The notes beneath the pieces were generated by a model. It made no database searches. It saw nothing but the letters and a program-made list of their open reading frames with translations, and was not told the origin of the DNA. A stretch of 64,000 bases of DNA from Pseudomonas mendocina (GTDB taxonomy: Bacteria; Pseudomonadota; Gammaproteobacteria; Pseudomonadales; Pseudomonadaceae), in the NCBI RefSeq assembly GCF_003008615.1, contig NZ_CP027657.1, forward strand, positions 5,523,501 to 5,587,500, given 5' to 3'. A program made the position numbers and the translations under genes. Below, piece by piece: positions 17,221-25,528 of the stretch; position 1 is the stretch's first letter, and each line of letters starts with the position of its first letter.

Positions 17221-18567
17221 TCAGGCCGAAACGGCCTGGTTGGTGCGCTCGTACTGGCTACGCGGGTGTGGCAAGCCCAGGTGGTCACGCAAGGTGCTGC
17301 CGGCGTACTCGTGGCGGAAAACGCCGCGTTTGCGCAGCAACGGCACCACTTCGTCGACGAACACCTCGACGCCGGAGGGGAACATGTCCGGCATGATGTT
17401 GAAGCCGTCGGCGGCGCCGGCCAGGAACCACTGCTCGAGGCTGTCGGCGACCTGCTCAGGGGTACCGACGATCAGCCGGTGGCCGACCAGAATGCGCCGT
17501 GACAGCTCACGCACGCTGAGCTTCTCGCGTCGCGCCAGGTTCAGTTGCGCTTCGAGGAAACCGTGCGAGCCCTTGAACTCGCTGACCGGGCCGATGCGCT
17601 GCCAGGGCAGCTCGGCGTCCAGGTCGAGTTCGTCCAGTGGAATGCCGATGCGAAAGGCAATCTGCTGGGCCAAGGTGCTCTCGCCCAGGTAAGCGTTGAG
17701 GCGGTCGAACCGCGCCTGGGCCTCGGCCTCGGTGCTACCGATAACGGTGGACAACCCCGGCATGATCTTCAGGTGCTCGGGGTTACGCCCCCAGGCCCGG
17801 GCACGATTCTTCATCTCCTGGTAGAACGCCAGACCGTCGGCCAGGGTGGTCTGGGTGGTGAAAATGGCGTCGGCGTAGCGCGAACCGAGCGTCTTGCCGC
17901 CTTCGGACGAGCCGGCCTGGACGATCACCGGGCGGCCCTGCGGCGAACGCGAGACATTCAACGGCCCGCGCACCGAGAAGTGCTGGCCGACGTGGTCGAT
18001 GGTGTGAACCTTGGCCGGGTCGGCGAACACGCCACGGGCGGCATCGCCGACGATGGCATCGTCTTCCCAGCTGTCCCAGAGCTTCTGCACCACCTCGACG
18101 AACTCCTCGGCCCGCCCGTAGCGCTCGGCATGCAATGCGGAACCGGCCTGGCCGAAGTTCTGCGCAGCAGCGTCGTTGTAGGTGGTGACCACGTTCCAGG
18201 CCGCACGTCCACCGCTGAGGTGATCCACCGAGGCCAGGCGACGGGCCAGGTTGTAGGGGTCGTTGAAGGTGCTCGATGCGGTGGCGATCACGCCGATATG
18301 CCGCGTAGCCAGGGCGATGGCCGTCAGCAGTACGGTCGGCTCCAGCCGACCGGAAGGCTGGCGTGACACGTCACCGGCCAGCGCCGGGCCATCGGCGAGG
18401 AAGATCGCATCCAGGGTGCCGCGCTCGGAAACCCGGGCGATATGGGTGAAATAGTCGAGATCGGTCAAGGCACCGGCCGGTGCCTCGGCCTCGCGCCAGG
18501 CAGCCGAGTGGGCGCCGAAGCCGAGGATGTTCATGCCGATGCTCATCTGCCGCTTGCTGCTGCTCAT
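17221..18567 (-). CDS. FMN-dependent monooxygenase, NtaA/SnaA/DszA (LLM) family
   Basis: A 448-residue flavin monooxygenase of the bacterial-luciferase superfamily, nitrilotriacetate-monooxygenase group. Family features are MNILGFGAHSAAWR near the N terminus, LADGPAL, the motif HLSGGRAAWNVVTTYNDAAA and QAGSSEGGKTLG. DszA and SnaA relatives use FMNH2 from a separate reductase to cleave C-S or C-N bonds. ATG at 18567 overlaps the stop of the DszC-like gene by 4 bp, so the two are translationally coupled, the same partnership as DszA with DszC. No dedicated flavin reductase gene is in the operon. The nearest candidates are azoR and the FMN reductase gene at 54249. Confidence 0.9.
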   Translation of the reverse strand: MSSSKRQMSIGMNILGFGAHSAAWREAEAPAGALTDLDYFTHIARVSERGTLDAIFLADGPALAGDVSRQPSGRLEPTVLLTAIALATRHIGVIATASSTFNDPYNLARRLASVDHLSGGRAAWNVVTTYNDAAAQNFGQAGSALHAERYGRAEEFVEVVQKLWDSWEDDAIVGDAARGVFADPAKVHTIDHVGQHFSVRGPLNVSRSPQGRPVIVQAGSSEGGKTLGSRYADAIFTTQTTLADGLAFYQEMKNRARAWGRNPEHLKIMPGLSTVIGSTEAEAQARFDRLNAYLGESTLAQQIAFRIGIPLDELDLDAELPWQRIGPVSEFKGSHGFLEAQLNLARREKLSVRELSRRILVGHRLIVGTPEQVADSLEQWFLAGAADGFNIMPDMFPSGVEVFVDEVVPLLRKRGVFRHEYAGSTLRDHLGLPHPRSQYERTNQAVSA

Positions 18568-19964
18568 GCCAGATCCCCCTCGTTGACTGCCGGTTGTACT
18601 GGCTGCTCCTTGTCCTTCGCCTTGGCTTCGGCGAAGCGCTCGGCCCAGGCTTTGCTCGGCACGGTGCCGTTGAGGTAGTAATCGCCCAGGTAGGCCTCGC
18701 GCAGGATCGCCGGGTTGTGCGACGCCAGGGTGCGCGCATTGCGCCAGTGCCGATCGAGGCGCCGCTCGCTGCTTGCAGCGGAGGCACCACCGACTTCGAA
18801 CAACAGCGTGGTGGCCTCCAGCACCTGGCCGATCACCACCTGCTGCGCCTGGTACGTGCGTATATCGGCCTCGGCGTACTGCTCGGCCGTGGCCTGGCCA
18901 GCCAGGTAGGCGTGCCACAGCTCGTCCAGGCTGCGCGACACCTTCTCCACCACCGCCTCGCTGGCGAAGGCCAGGCTCGACAGGCGGCCGACCACCCGCT
19001 GCACCAGCGGGTCCTGCCGCGGGCTGGACTGCCCGGGAATGCCGAAGGTGCGCGTGCGCCCCTGGACGAAAGCGATGGCGTCGCGCTGCACGGCGCGGGC
19101 GATGCCGGCCAGGGTGGCCAGGTGTACCTGCTGGTAGAAGGCGCTGATGTAGGAGTCGGTTCTGCCCTCACCCAGCTTGAAGCGGCGGAAGATCTGCTCA
19201 TCCCTGACCTCGACCCGCTCGAAACGGGTGGTGCCGCTGGCGGTCAGACGCTGGCCGAACCCGTCCCAGTCGTCCAGCCGGGTGACGCCGGGCGCCGTGG
19301 TCGGCACGGCAATGGCCACGTGCTCGTCGCCCTGGTTGGCCGACACGGCGATCCAGTCGGCATACAGGGTACCGGTACAGTAGTACTTCTCGCCGTCGAG
19401 CAGCCAGCGCCCGCCGTCTTCGGTCAGATTGACGCTGTTGCCGGTGGTTTCGGTGCGCTCGGCCATTGCCGCGCCGAACAGCTCACCCGCAACCACGCGC
19501 TGGAACCAGCGCGCGTTGCCCTGCTCGTCCTCGTCATTGAGGCGCCCCTCGACGAAACCGAAGTGTGCGCGGAAGATCTGCGGCAGGTTGGAATCGGCCT
19601 CGGCCAGGCGGCTGACCAGGCGGAACAGCTGCTCCAGGCTGGCGCCGAAGCCGCCGTGACGCTGCGGTACGCGCAGACGGCCAAAGCCGGCATCGCGCAG
19701 CCAGTCCACCGCGTCGTAAGGCAGCTCGCGATGCTGCTCACGGGCGATGGCGCCTTCGGCGATGCGCTCGAAGACAGGTTGGAAAATACTCAGCAGATGC
19801 GCATCGCTGGGCGATGCAGCCTGCTCGTCGAGCGCCGCGTGGGACGTATCGGCTTCGCTGAAGATCATCTCGGAGTCCTTGCTAATAGCGGAAAGTTGCA
19901 GTGATGACGACTCGTCAAACAAGGCACGCAAGTGGCTCAGGGCGGTCACGCTGTTCATGCTCAT
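18564..19964 (-). CDS. DszC/SfnB-like acyl-CoA dehydrogenase-fold flavin monooxygenase (first copy)
   Basis: A 466-residue paralogue of the protein at 12204-13406, with the same landmarks (QRHGGFGASLEQLF, GEKYYCTGTLYADW, TASGTTRFERVEV, RHWRNARTLASHNP). ATG at 19964 overlaps the stop of the DppB-like permease gene by 4 bp. A later ATG at 19868, with AAGGA at good spacing, would give a 434-residue protein without the poorly conserved head, so the true start is uncertain. DszC-type enzymes oxygenate sulfide sulfur using reduced flavin. The coupled FMN monooxygenase downstream is the likely partner for C-S cleavage. Two diverged copies in one operon suggest two steps or two substrates. Confidence 0.83.
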   Translation of the reverse strand: MSMNSVTALSHLRALFDESSSLQLSAISKDSEMIFSEADTSHAALDEQAASPSDAHLLSIFQPVFERIAEGAIAREQHRELPYDAVDWLRDAGFGRLRVPQRHGGFGASLEQLFRLVSRLAEADSNLPQIFRAHFGFVEGRLNDEDEQGNARWFQRVVAGELFGAAMAERTETTGNSVNLTEDGGRWLLDGEKYYCTGTLYADWIAVSANQGDEHVAIAVPTTAPGVTRLDDWDGFGQRLTASGTTRFERVEVRDEQIFRRFKLGEGRTDSYISAFYQQVHLATLAGIARAVQRDAIAFVQGRTRTFGIPGQSSPRQDPLVQRVVGRLSSLAFASEAVVEKVSRSLDELWHAYLAGQATAEQYAEADIRTYQAQQVVIGQVLEATTLLFEVGGASAASSERRLDRHWRNARTLASHNPAILREAYLGDYYLNGTVPSKAWAERFAEAKAKDKEQPVQPAVNEGDLA

Positions 19965-20893
19965 CGCGCGTTTACCCTGGGGTCTATCAGTGGCAGCAAC
20001 AGGTCGACGACCAGGTTGACCACCACATAAATCAGCGCCGCCAGCAGGGTGATGCCCAACACCATGGGCACGTCCTTGCCGTTGGCGGCATCGAGCATCA
20101 GCCGGCCGACGCCCTGGCGGGCGAACAGGGTCTCGGTGATCACCGCACCGCCGAGCAGGCTGGCAAGGATGAAGCCGGACAGGGTCACCAGCGGGATCAG
20201 CGCATGGCGCAGGGCGTGACCGAGGCGCACGCCGGCCTCGGACAGGCCGCGCGCGCGGGCCATCATGATGAAAGGCTGTTCGAGGATGTCCTCCAGCTCC
20301 TGGCGCAGCACCTGGATCAGCACTGCGGCCACCGGCAGTGCCAGGGTCAGGGTCGGCAGTACCAGGGTGCGCCAGCCGCTGGAGCCGGTCGGCGGCAGCA
20401 GGCGCAGCTGGAAGGAGAACACCAGCAACAGGAGGATGCCGAGCACGAACGACGGCATCGACGACAGCACCAGCTCGGTACCCGACGACAGCGAAGCGAC
20501 CCAGGGCTTGCGGCGCGCCGTCAGCACGGCGACGACGATAGCCAGCAGCACGGCCACCAGGGCCGCGAGGAAGGCCAGTTGCAGGGTGGCGCCGAGGTGT
20601 TCACCGATGGCGCGGGTGACCGGAATACGCAGGCGATAGGACTCGCCCAGATCACCCTGAGCCAGGCGCCCCAGGTACTGGCCGTACTGCACGATCAAGG
20701 GTTGATCGAGGCCGTACTCCTGGCGCACCTGCGCCAGCACCTCCGGCGTCGGCATGGCTTCCGGCCCACCGAGAATCGCCAGCGCCGGATCGCCACCGGT
20801 CAGATTCAGGCCGATGAACGTCAGCGTCGCCGCGCCCCACAGCACCAGCACGCCGGCCAGCAGGCGCCAGATGACTCGCCGCAGGATACTCAT
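19961..20893 (-). CDS. Peptide-type ABC importer permease, DppB-like
   Basis: A 310-residue permease of the DppB/OppB/GsiC family. It starts MSILRRVIWRLLAGVLVLWG, has the family motif NLTGGDPALAILGG in the first periplasmic loop and the EAA-type loop MMARARGLSEAGVRLGHALRH (positions about 211-231). Its start overlaps the stop of the binding-protein gene by 4 bp and its stop overlaps the DszC-like start, so the whole module is tightly coupled. With the DppC-like permease and the double ATPase it forms the importer core. Confidence 0.93.
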   Translation of the reverse strand: MSILRRVIWRLLAGVLVLWGAATLTFIGLNLTGGDPALAILGGPEAMPTPEVLAQVRQEYGLDQPLIVQYGQYLGRLAQGDLGESYRLRIPVTRAIGEHLGATLQLAFLAALVAVLLAIVVAVLTARRKPWVASLSSGTELVLSSMPSFVLGILLLLVFSFQLRLLPPTGSSGWRTLVLPTLTLALPVAAVLIQVLRQELEDILEQPFIMMARARGLSEAGVRLGHALRHALIPLVTLSGFILASLLGGAVITETLFARQGVGRLMLDAANGKDVPMVLGITLLAALIYVVVNLVVDLLLPLIDPRVNAR

Positions 20894-22647
20894 GGCCGCT
20901 CCTTGTCCAGCCAGACACTGGTGAAGAACGGCGTGTTGTGCGAGGTATCGAAGATCAGCCCTTTGACATAGGCCTGATGCGCGACGATGTGGTGGCTTTC
21001 ATAGGAGGGCGCGGCGGGCACCAGTTCGGTCAGGCGCTGCTGCGCCTGCGAGTAGAGCTGCTGCAGGCGTTCGGGGTCGATGCTGCGCCGCGCTTCGCTG
21101 AGCAGGCGGTCGAGAGTCTCGTCACGCAGACGGCCGACGTTCTGCCCGAGCAGCTTGTCGGTGGGAATCGATGCGCTGTGGTAGAGCATGAACAGCCCGT
21201 CCGGGGTATTGCTGTGCCAGTAACCGCCCCCCAGCAGTTGATAGTCACCGGCGTAACGACGCTCGGTGGTCTGCACCAGCGGCAGCACGTCCAGCTCGAT
21301 CTCCACGCCGGCCTTGCGCGCATCGGACTGGATCGCCACGGCCACGCTGCTGGGGAAAGCCGGGTTCTCGCTCATCAGCAGCTTCACACTAAAGCGCTGG
21401 CCATCCTTAATACGGATGCCATCGGCATCGCGCTCGCTCCAGCCGGCTTCGTCGAGCAAGCGGGCTGCAGCCTGTGGGTCGTACTTCAAGGCGTCGGTGA
21501 ACGAGGGATCGTAGAAACGCGTATTGATCGCCAGATAATCGCTCTTGGTCTGGTACTCGCCGAAACCGATCACCCAGGCCAGGCCTTCGCGGTCGATGGC
21601 CTGGGTCAGCGCCTTGCGTACCCGCACGTCATCGAACGGGAAGCGCTCGGTATTGAAGGTCACACTGCGAAACGGATTGCCCTTGCGAATGCGGCTGTGC
21701 AGCACCAGTTCGGGATTGGCGCGGATCGCCGCAGCATTCTGCGTTGGCGCATCCAGGGTGAAATCATGCTGACCGGCCAGCAGCGAGCTGTAGCGAATCA
21801 TCGACTCAGGCACGAAGGTCAACTCGATGCCCACGAGGTAGGCCGGCCCCTGGTGACGGGTGACGGGTGGCGCCCAGTTGTAGTCCTCGCGACGCGCGAA
21901 GCTGGCGCCCTGCTCACGGGTGTAGCTCTGCAGCACGAAGGGGCCGGTGCCGATCGGTTTCTCGGCGATGGATTTCGGGTCTTCGAGAATCTGCTTCGGC
22001 GAAATCATGCTCAACCAGGACTGCGCCAGCACGTCGAGAAAGGCCGAATAGGGTTCGCGCAACGTCGCTTCGAAGGTGTACTCGTCGACCACCCTGCCCT
22101 GCACGTAAGGCGCGATATAGGCCGCCGCCAGCGGCGACTTGGTGGCCGGGTCGCGCATGTGTTCGAGGTTGACCCGCACTGCTTCGGCATTGAATTTCGT
22201 GCCGTCGCTGAAGGTGACGTCATCACGCAGGTGGAAGGTGTAGACGGTGCCGTCCGCGGAGATGTCCCAGGACTTGGCCAGCCAGGGCGAAATGGCACCC
22301 TGCTCGTCCTGATAGACCAGGGCATCGTAGAGGATGCGCCCCAGCCACTGCACGTTGCCATGGGCGATGGAATGCACGTCGAAGGTGCCGGTATCCAGCG
22401 CCACCGAGGCACGCAGGGTGCCGCCCGGTTTGCCGGGCACCTGCTCGTGATAATCGCTGGCCGGGTAGCTGAGCACACCATCGACCACCTGTGCTGCTGG
22501 TGCAGGCTCGGCCGTGGCGGAGGCACTCGGCGGCTCCTCGCTGGGCGAGCAGCCGGCCAGCAGCCACAAGCTGCCCAGCACGATGGCGAGCCAGGCCCTG
22601 ACGCTGACAGCCCGCTTGCCTGGAACTTCGCGTGTGTTTCGTTGCAT
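20890..22647 (-). CDS. Lipoprotein substrate-binding protein, peptide/opine type (SBP_bac_5), copy A
   Basis: A 585-residue lipoprotein. The signal contains the lipobox LLAGC at about residues 26-30, and the mature protein has the two-lobed SBP_bac_5 pattern (GGTLRASVALDTGTFD, YTFHLRDDVTFSDGTKFNAE, VRKALTQAIDREG). It ends with DTSHNTPFFTSVWL, nearly the same tail as copy B at 25529-27214. Its gene follows the TonB-dependent receptor and is coupled to the DppB-like permease. The family binds peptides, nickel complexes, opines and glutathione. The oxidative genes downstream suggest a sulfur-containing ligand. Start ATG 22647 is chosen because it creates the lipoprotein signal. Confidence 0.92.
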   Translation of the reverse strand: MQRNTREVPGKRAVSVRAWLAIVLGSLWLLAGCSPSEEPPSASATAEPAPAAQVVDGVLSYPASDYHEQVPGKPGGTLRASVALDTGTFDVHSIAHGNVQWLGRILYDALVYQDEQGAISPWLAKSWDISADGTVYTFHLRDDVTFSDGTKFNAEAVRVNLEHMRDPATKSPLAAAYIAPYVQGRVVDEYTFEATLREPYSAFLDVLAQSWLSMISPKQILEDPKSIAEKPIGTGPFVLQSYTREQGASFARREDYNWAPPVTRHQGPAYLVGIELTFVPESMIRYSSLLAGQHDFTLDAPTQNAAAIRANPELVLHSRIRKGNPFRSVTFNTERFPFDDVRVRKALTQAIDREGLAWVIGFGEYQTKSDYLAINTRFYDPSFTDALKYDPQAAARLLDEAGWSERDADGIRIKDGQRFSVKLLMSENPAFPSSVAVAIQSDARKAGVEIELDVLPLVQTTERRYAGDYQLLGGGYWHSNTPDGLFMLYHSASIPTDKLLGQNVGRLRDETLDRLLSEARRSIDPERLQQLYSQAQQRLTELVPAAPSYESHHIVAHQAYVKGLIFDTSHNTPFFTSVWLDKERP

Positions 22648-22675
22648 GACGCAATTTCCTGATGAAACCGGTGAA

Positions 22676-22700
22676 CGGCGGCGGAGGTTCCCCGCCGCCG
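22676..22700. repeat. Intercistronic hairpin between receptor A and binding protein A
   Basis: A 9-bp stem CGGCGGCGG/CCGCCGCCG with a 7-nt loop sits in the 58-bp gap. The second receptor-binding protein pair also has a hairpin at the same place. It may set different mRNA levels for receptor and binding protein. Confidence 0.65.
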
Positions 22701-22705
22701 CATGA

Positions 22706-24856
22706 TCAGAAGCGGAAGGCCACGCCGGTGAAGGCGCCGAAGCCATCGCCGACGTACAGCGCTGCCGCATCGTTGCCACGGGCGTTGTAGGTCGGAAGGA
22801 CGGCGGTGGCGTAGTCCTCGTCGGTGAGGTTGCGCAGGTCGAGGAACACCTGCCAACGCTGGCCCGGCTCCTCGTAGCCGAACTTCGCGCCCCAGACGGT
22901 GTAGGACGGGGCGTAGAAGCTGTTGGCGTAATCCACTGGCGTGCTCGATGCCGTGCGTACGTCCACCCCGGCATAGAAGCCGCTGGGGTGCTGATACTTC
23001 AGCTCGGCCTGGTAGATGTGCTTGGGCAAGCCCGGCAGCTCGTTGGCCCGGAAGGTGTCATCGTTGCGGTAGTAGAAGTCGTTCAGGGTGTAGGCCTGAC
23101 GCAGCACCAGGCTGTCGCCACGCGAGCCCTGCCAGAGCTCGGTATCCAGCCCCGCTTCGATGCCCTGGTGGATAGTCGGGCTGGCGTTGTTGGTGGACGT
23201 CACCGCCGGGGTCAGGCCGGTCGCCGGAATCACCTCGACGTTGAGCAGCTCGTTGTGAACCCACGAGCGGTAAAGCGCCAGGCTGCCGGAGAAGATGCCC
23301 TGTGAACCACGGATACCCACCTCGAAGGTATTGGCCTTCTGCTCCACCAGGGTCTTGGTGTAGTTGTTGGTCGGGCCGGACGGTGAGATCGACCAGGCGC
23401 TGGGCGGATCGATGGAGCGGCTGACGTTGGTGAACAGCTGGATGTCCGGGGTCAGGTAGTAACGCAGGCCCAGGCGTGGCGCGAGGCTCCAGTTGTCGTA
23501 CTTGTAGTGCTGCGGGAAGGGGCTGACGTTGGCCCGGTCGGAGAACTCCACATCGACGTCGCGCACGATGTTGACCAGTGACAGGCCGCTGGTCAGCCAC
23601 AGTCGCTCGGTCAGCTCCAGGTCGTTGCCGACCGAGAACACGGTGTCGAAGGAACCGCTGTAGCGGGTGTCCTTGAGCAGTGCCCGCGTGGTGCCGCTGT
23701 AGGTCTTGACCTCGGCGCGATCATGCAGGGTATTGCTGAAGGCGAAGGTGGTATTGCTCTGGTGACCGAACCACTGGTCGCTGCGCAGGTAACGCAGCGA
23801 GGTGTTCAGGTCGCGCCATTGCCAGTGGTTGGGCGTTGCCGGGCTCTTCTTGCCGAGGATCTGGCTGTAGTTGTGGTAGACCAGCCCCAACTCCAGTTTG
23901 GAGTCGTCATCGAAGGCGTAGGTGGTCTTGCTGCCGACCCAGATCGAACCGTTCTTGGTCGAATCACCGCGCTGCGCCACGGTGGCCGGGTTGGGCTGGG
24001 TCGAATCATCCTTGAGCTGACCGCGTGTCAGGGTGCTGGAGTTCTCGTGGTACTGCTCGCGATAGCGCACGATCAGGCGCGTATCGAGCTTGGGACTGAA
24101 GCGGTAGCCGAAATTGGATACCACGCCCTTGGCCTTGGTGAAGGTGTAGTCCTGGTAGCCGTCACGTTCGGAGTTGCTCAGGCTGATGTAGTAATCGGCA
24201 TTACCCTCCACGCCACCGGTACTCAGTTGCTGCTTGCGCCAGCCGAAGCTGCCCGCCTCGAAGCGCGCGTAGTTACCCGGCGAGGTATAGCCCGTGTGGG
24301 TGACCATGTTGATCGCGCCGCCGAGCGACAGCGCGGTGTAGTCATAGGCATTGGCGCCGCGCAGCACTTCGGTGTAGTTCACGCCGGAGGTTTCCAGCAG
24401 CTCGTAGGGGGTGCCGCCTGGGCCGGTCAGCGCCAGGCCGTCGAAAAGGAACTTGACCCCTTCACGGAAGTAACCAGGCGAGGCGTTGGCGCCCGAGCCA
24501 CGGATGGAAATCTTGATCGCATCGTTACCACCAGCCGATTGGGCGATCACCCCCGGCTGGAATGCAAGCACGTCCTCCAGGGTAGATGCGCGGCCCTTCT
24601 CCACTTCGGAGTTGTCCACCACGCTGGTGCTGCCGGCCACCTCCTCCAGCCTGGCTTCGGCCTGCTGCGCTTCGCTTTTCTTCTCCCCTTTCACCACCAC
24701 GGTTTCCAGCCGGGTATCGGCATTGGACGCCACCTCCGCAGCCAAAGCCAAGTTGGCCCCGCACATCAGCAATGTGCCGATACTTACCGCCTTCCACAGT
24801 GGCTTGATGCCACCCGCAAAAGCCCCGCTACTCCCCTCTAAAGATAACCCGCGCAC
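22706..24856 (-). CDS. TonB-dependent outer-membrane receptor A of the sulfur operon
   Basis: A 716-residue TonB-dependent receptor: signal peptide to about residue 39 (cut after ALAA), TonB box ETVVV at about 51-55, plug domain to about 190, then the barrel ending in Phe (VAFRF). It starts with GTG at 24856, with AGGAG seven bases upstream and no ATG that would keep the signal peptide. It resembles receptors grouped with FecA/vitamin-type rather than classic siderophore receptors. Its paralogue B at 27291-29414 shares most landmarks (GANAY/F..TALSLGGAIN, GFYAGV, APSYT.WGAK). As the first gene of the operon it probably brings a sulfur compound too large or scarce for porins into the periplasm. 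Confidence 0.9.
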   Translation of the reverse strand: MRGLSLEGSSGAFAGGIKPLWKAVSIGTLLMCGANLALAAEVASNADTRLETVVVKGEKKSEAQQAEARLEEVAGSTSVVDNSEVEKGRASTLEDVLAFQPGVIAQSAGGNDAIKISIRGSGANASPGYFREGVKFLFDGLALTGPGGTPYELLETSGVNYTEVLRGANAYDYTALSLGGAINMVTHTGYTSPGNYARFEAGSFGWRKQQLSTGGVEGNADYYISLSNSERDGYQDYTFTKAKGVVSNFGYRFSPKLDTRLIVRYREQYHENSSTLTRGQLKDDSTQPNPATVAQRGDSTKNGSIWVGSKTTYAFDDDSKLELGLVYHNYSQILGKKSPATPNHWQWRDLNTSLRYLRSDQWFGHQSNTTFAFSNTLHDRAEVKTYSGTTRALLKDTRYSGSFDTVFSVGNDLELTERLWLTSGLSLVNIVRDVDVEFSDRANVSPFPQHYKYDNWSLAPRLGLRYYLTPDIQLFTNVSRSIDPPSAWSISPSGPTNNYTKTLVEQKANTFEVGIRGSQGIFSGSLALYRSWVHNELLNVEVIPATGLTPAVTSTNNASPTIHQGIEAGLDTELWQGSRGDSLVLRQAYTLNDFYYRNDDTFRANELPGLPKHIYQAELKYQHPSGFYAGVDVRTASSTPVDYANSFYAPSYTVWGAKFGYEEPGQRWQVFLDLRNLTDEDYATAVLPTYNARGNDAAALYVGDGFGAFTGVAFRF

Positions 24857-24941
24857 GCTGCTACTCCTGTGATCAGACAGATTAATTTGCGAGCTTCTTG
24901 TTATCTTTCTAGCGCTCTACAACAGCTATTTAGCAAGGGCC

Positions 24942-24959
24942 GTTCCAAAAAATAAAATC
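24942..24959. promoter_or_regulatory. Candidate ATTCC-type box upstream of receptor A
   Basis: GTTCCAAAAAATAAAATC keeps the left half (TTCC plus A-run) of the dyad seen at 32478-32492 but has a poor right half. It lies about 90 bp upstream of the GTG start. Supportive only together with the other copies. Confidence 0.22.
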
Positions 24960-25250
24960 ACTCAAAAACAATAACTTATAAAAACAAAAGAACACTCGAA
25001 AGCTACCGCCTCATGGCATTCTGCTGAACCACTGTTTCGCCACGAACAGTGATTTCGGTTATATGCTTGTTCGTCTTTAAACTTTGCACTGGCAGTGCCT
25101 TTAAAACTCGACAAGAACAACTGCATGTGCAGGCGAATAACGACCGTTAATGAACCACCGTGTTACCGGCAGTTCATTTCGAATAGAGGAAGGAAGTGTT
25201 TAAGAATCATCGCCAGAGACGCGTATTGCACGCAGACCGCGTGGACTCCC

Positions 25251-25502
25251 GTAGGGTGCGCCATGCGCACCGAAGCAGCCGTCACACCACCGACTCTGCG
25301 ATAACCCAGGTGCGCGCGGCGCACCCTACCCAAAGCCGTTGACACCCATGCCCTACGCAGAACCCGTAGGGTGCGCCATGCGCACCGAAGCAGCTGCCGC
25401 ACCACCGACTCCGCAATAGCTCAGGTACGCGCCGCGCACCCTACCCAAAGCCGTTGATGCTCACGCCCTACACAGCCCCGCACGGGGTGCTATGCGTACC
25501 GG
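25251..25502. repeat. Tandem 115-bp repeat, two good copies and a decayed third
   Basis: Copies begin at 25251 and 25366, each with GTAGGGTGCGCCATGCGCAC, the shared middle ACCGACTC, the complementary arm GCGCACCCTAC and then CAAAGCCGTTGA. A third, degraded start lies at 25481 (CACGGGGTGCTATGCGTACC). The period is 115 bp. Each unit is an inverted repeat with a tail, so it is a tandem amplification of the dispersed element. Confidence 0.85.
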
Positions 25503-25528
25503 GAAAACTGTCCCCCAGCGCGCACCAC

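Larger units (their letters stand above)
24857..25528. other. 672-bp intergenic region: promoter of receptor A and tandem repeats
   Basis: No convincing gene. The part at 24857-25080 is strongly AT-rich and should contain the operon promoter, with the candidate box at 24942-24959. The part at 25251-25502 is taken up by a 115-bp tandem repeat of the GTAGGGTGCGCC family. Short open frames over the repeats are by-products of the repeat sequence. Confidence 0.6.

Noticed and set aside
25163..25405. Small ORFs over the tandem repeats
   Set aside because: Their translations simply repeat with the 115-bp unit (for example VRRAHLGYRRVGG and similar), so they come from the repeat.
25251..25502. CRISPR array
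   Set aside because: Only two to three units of 115 bp, each internally palindromic, no 25-40 nt repeats with unique spacers, and no cas genes.
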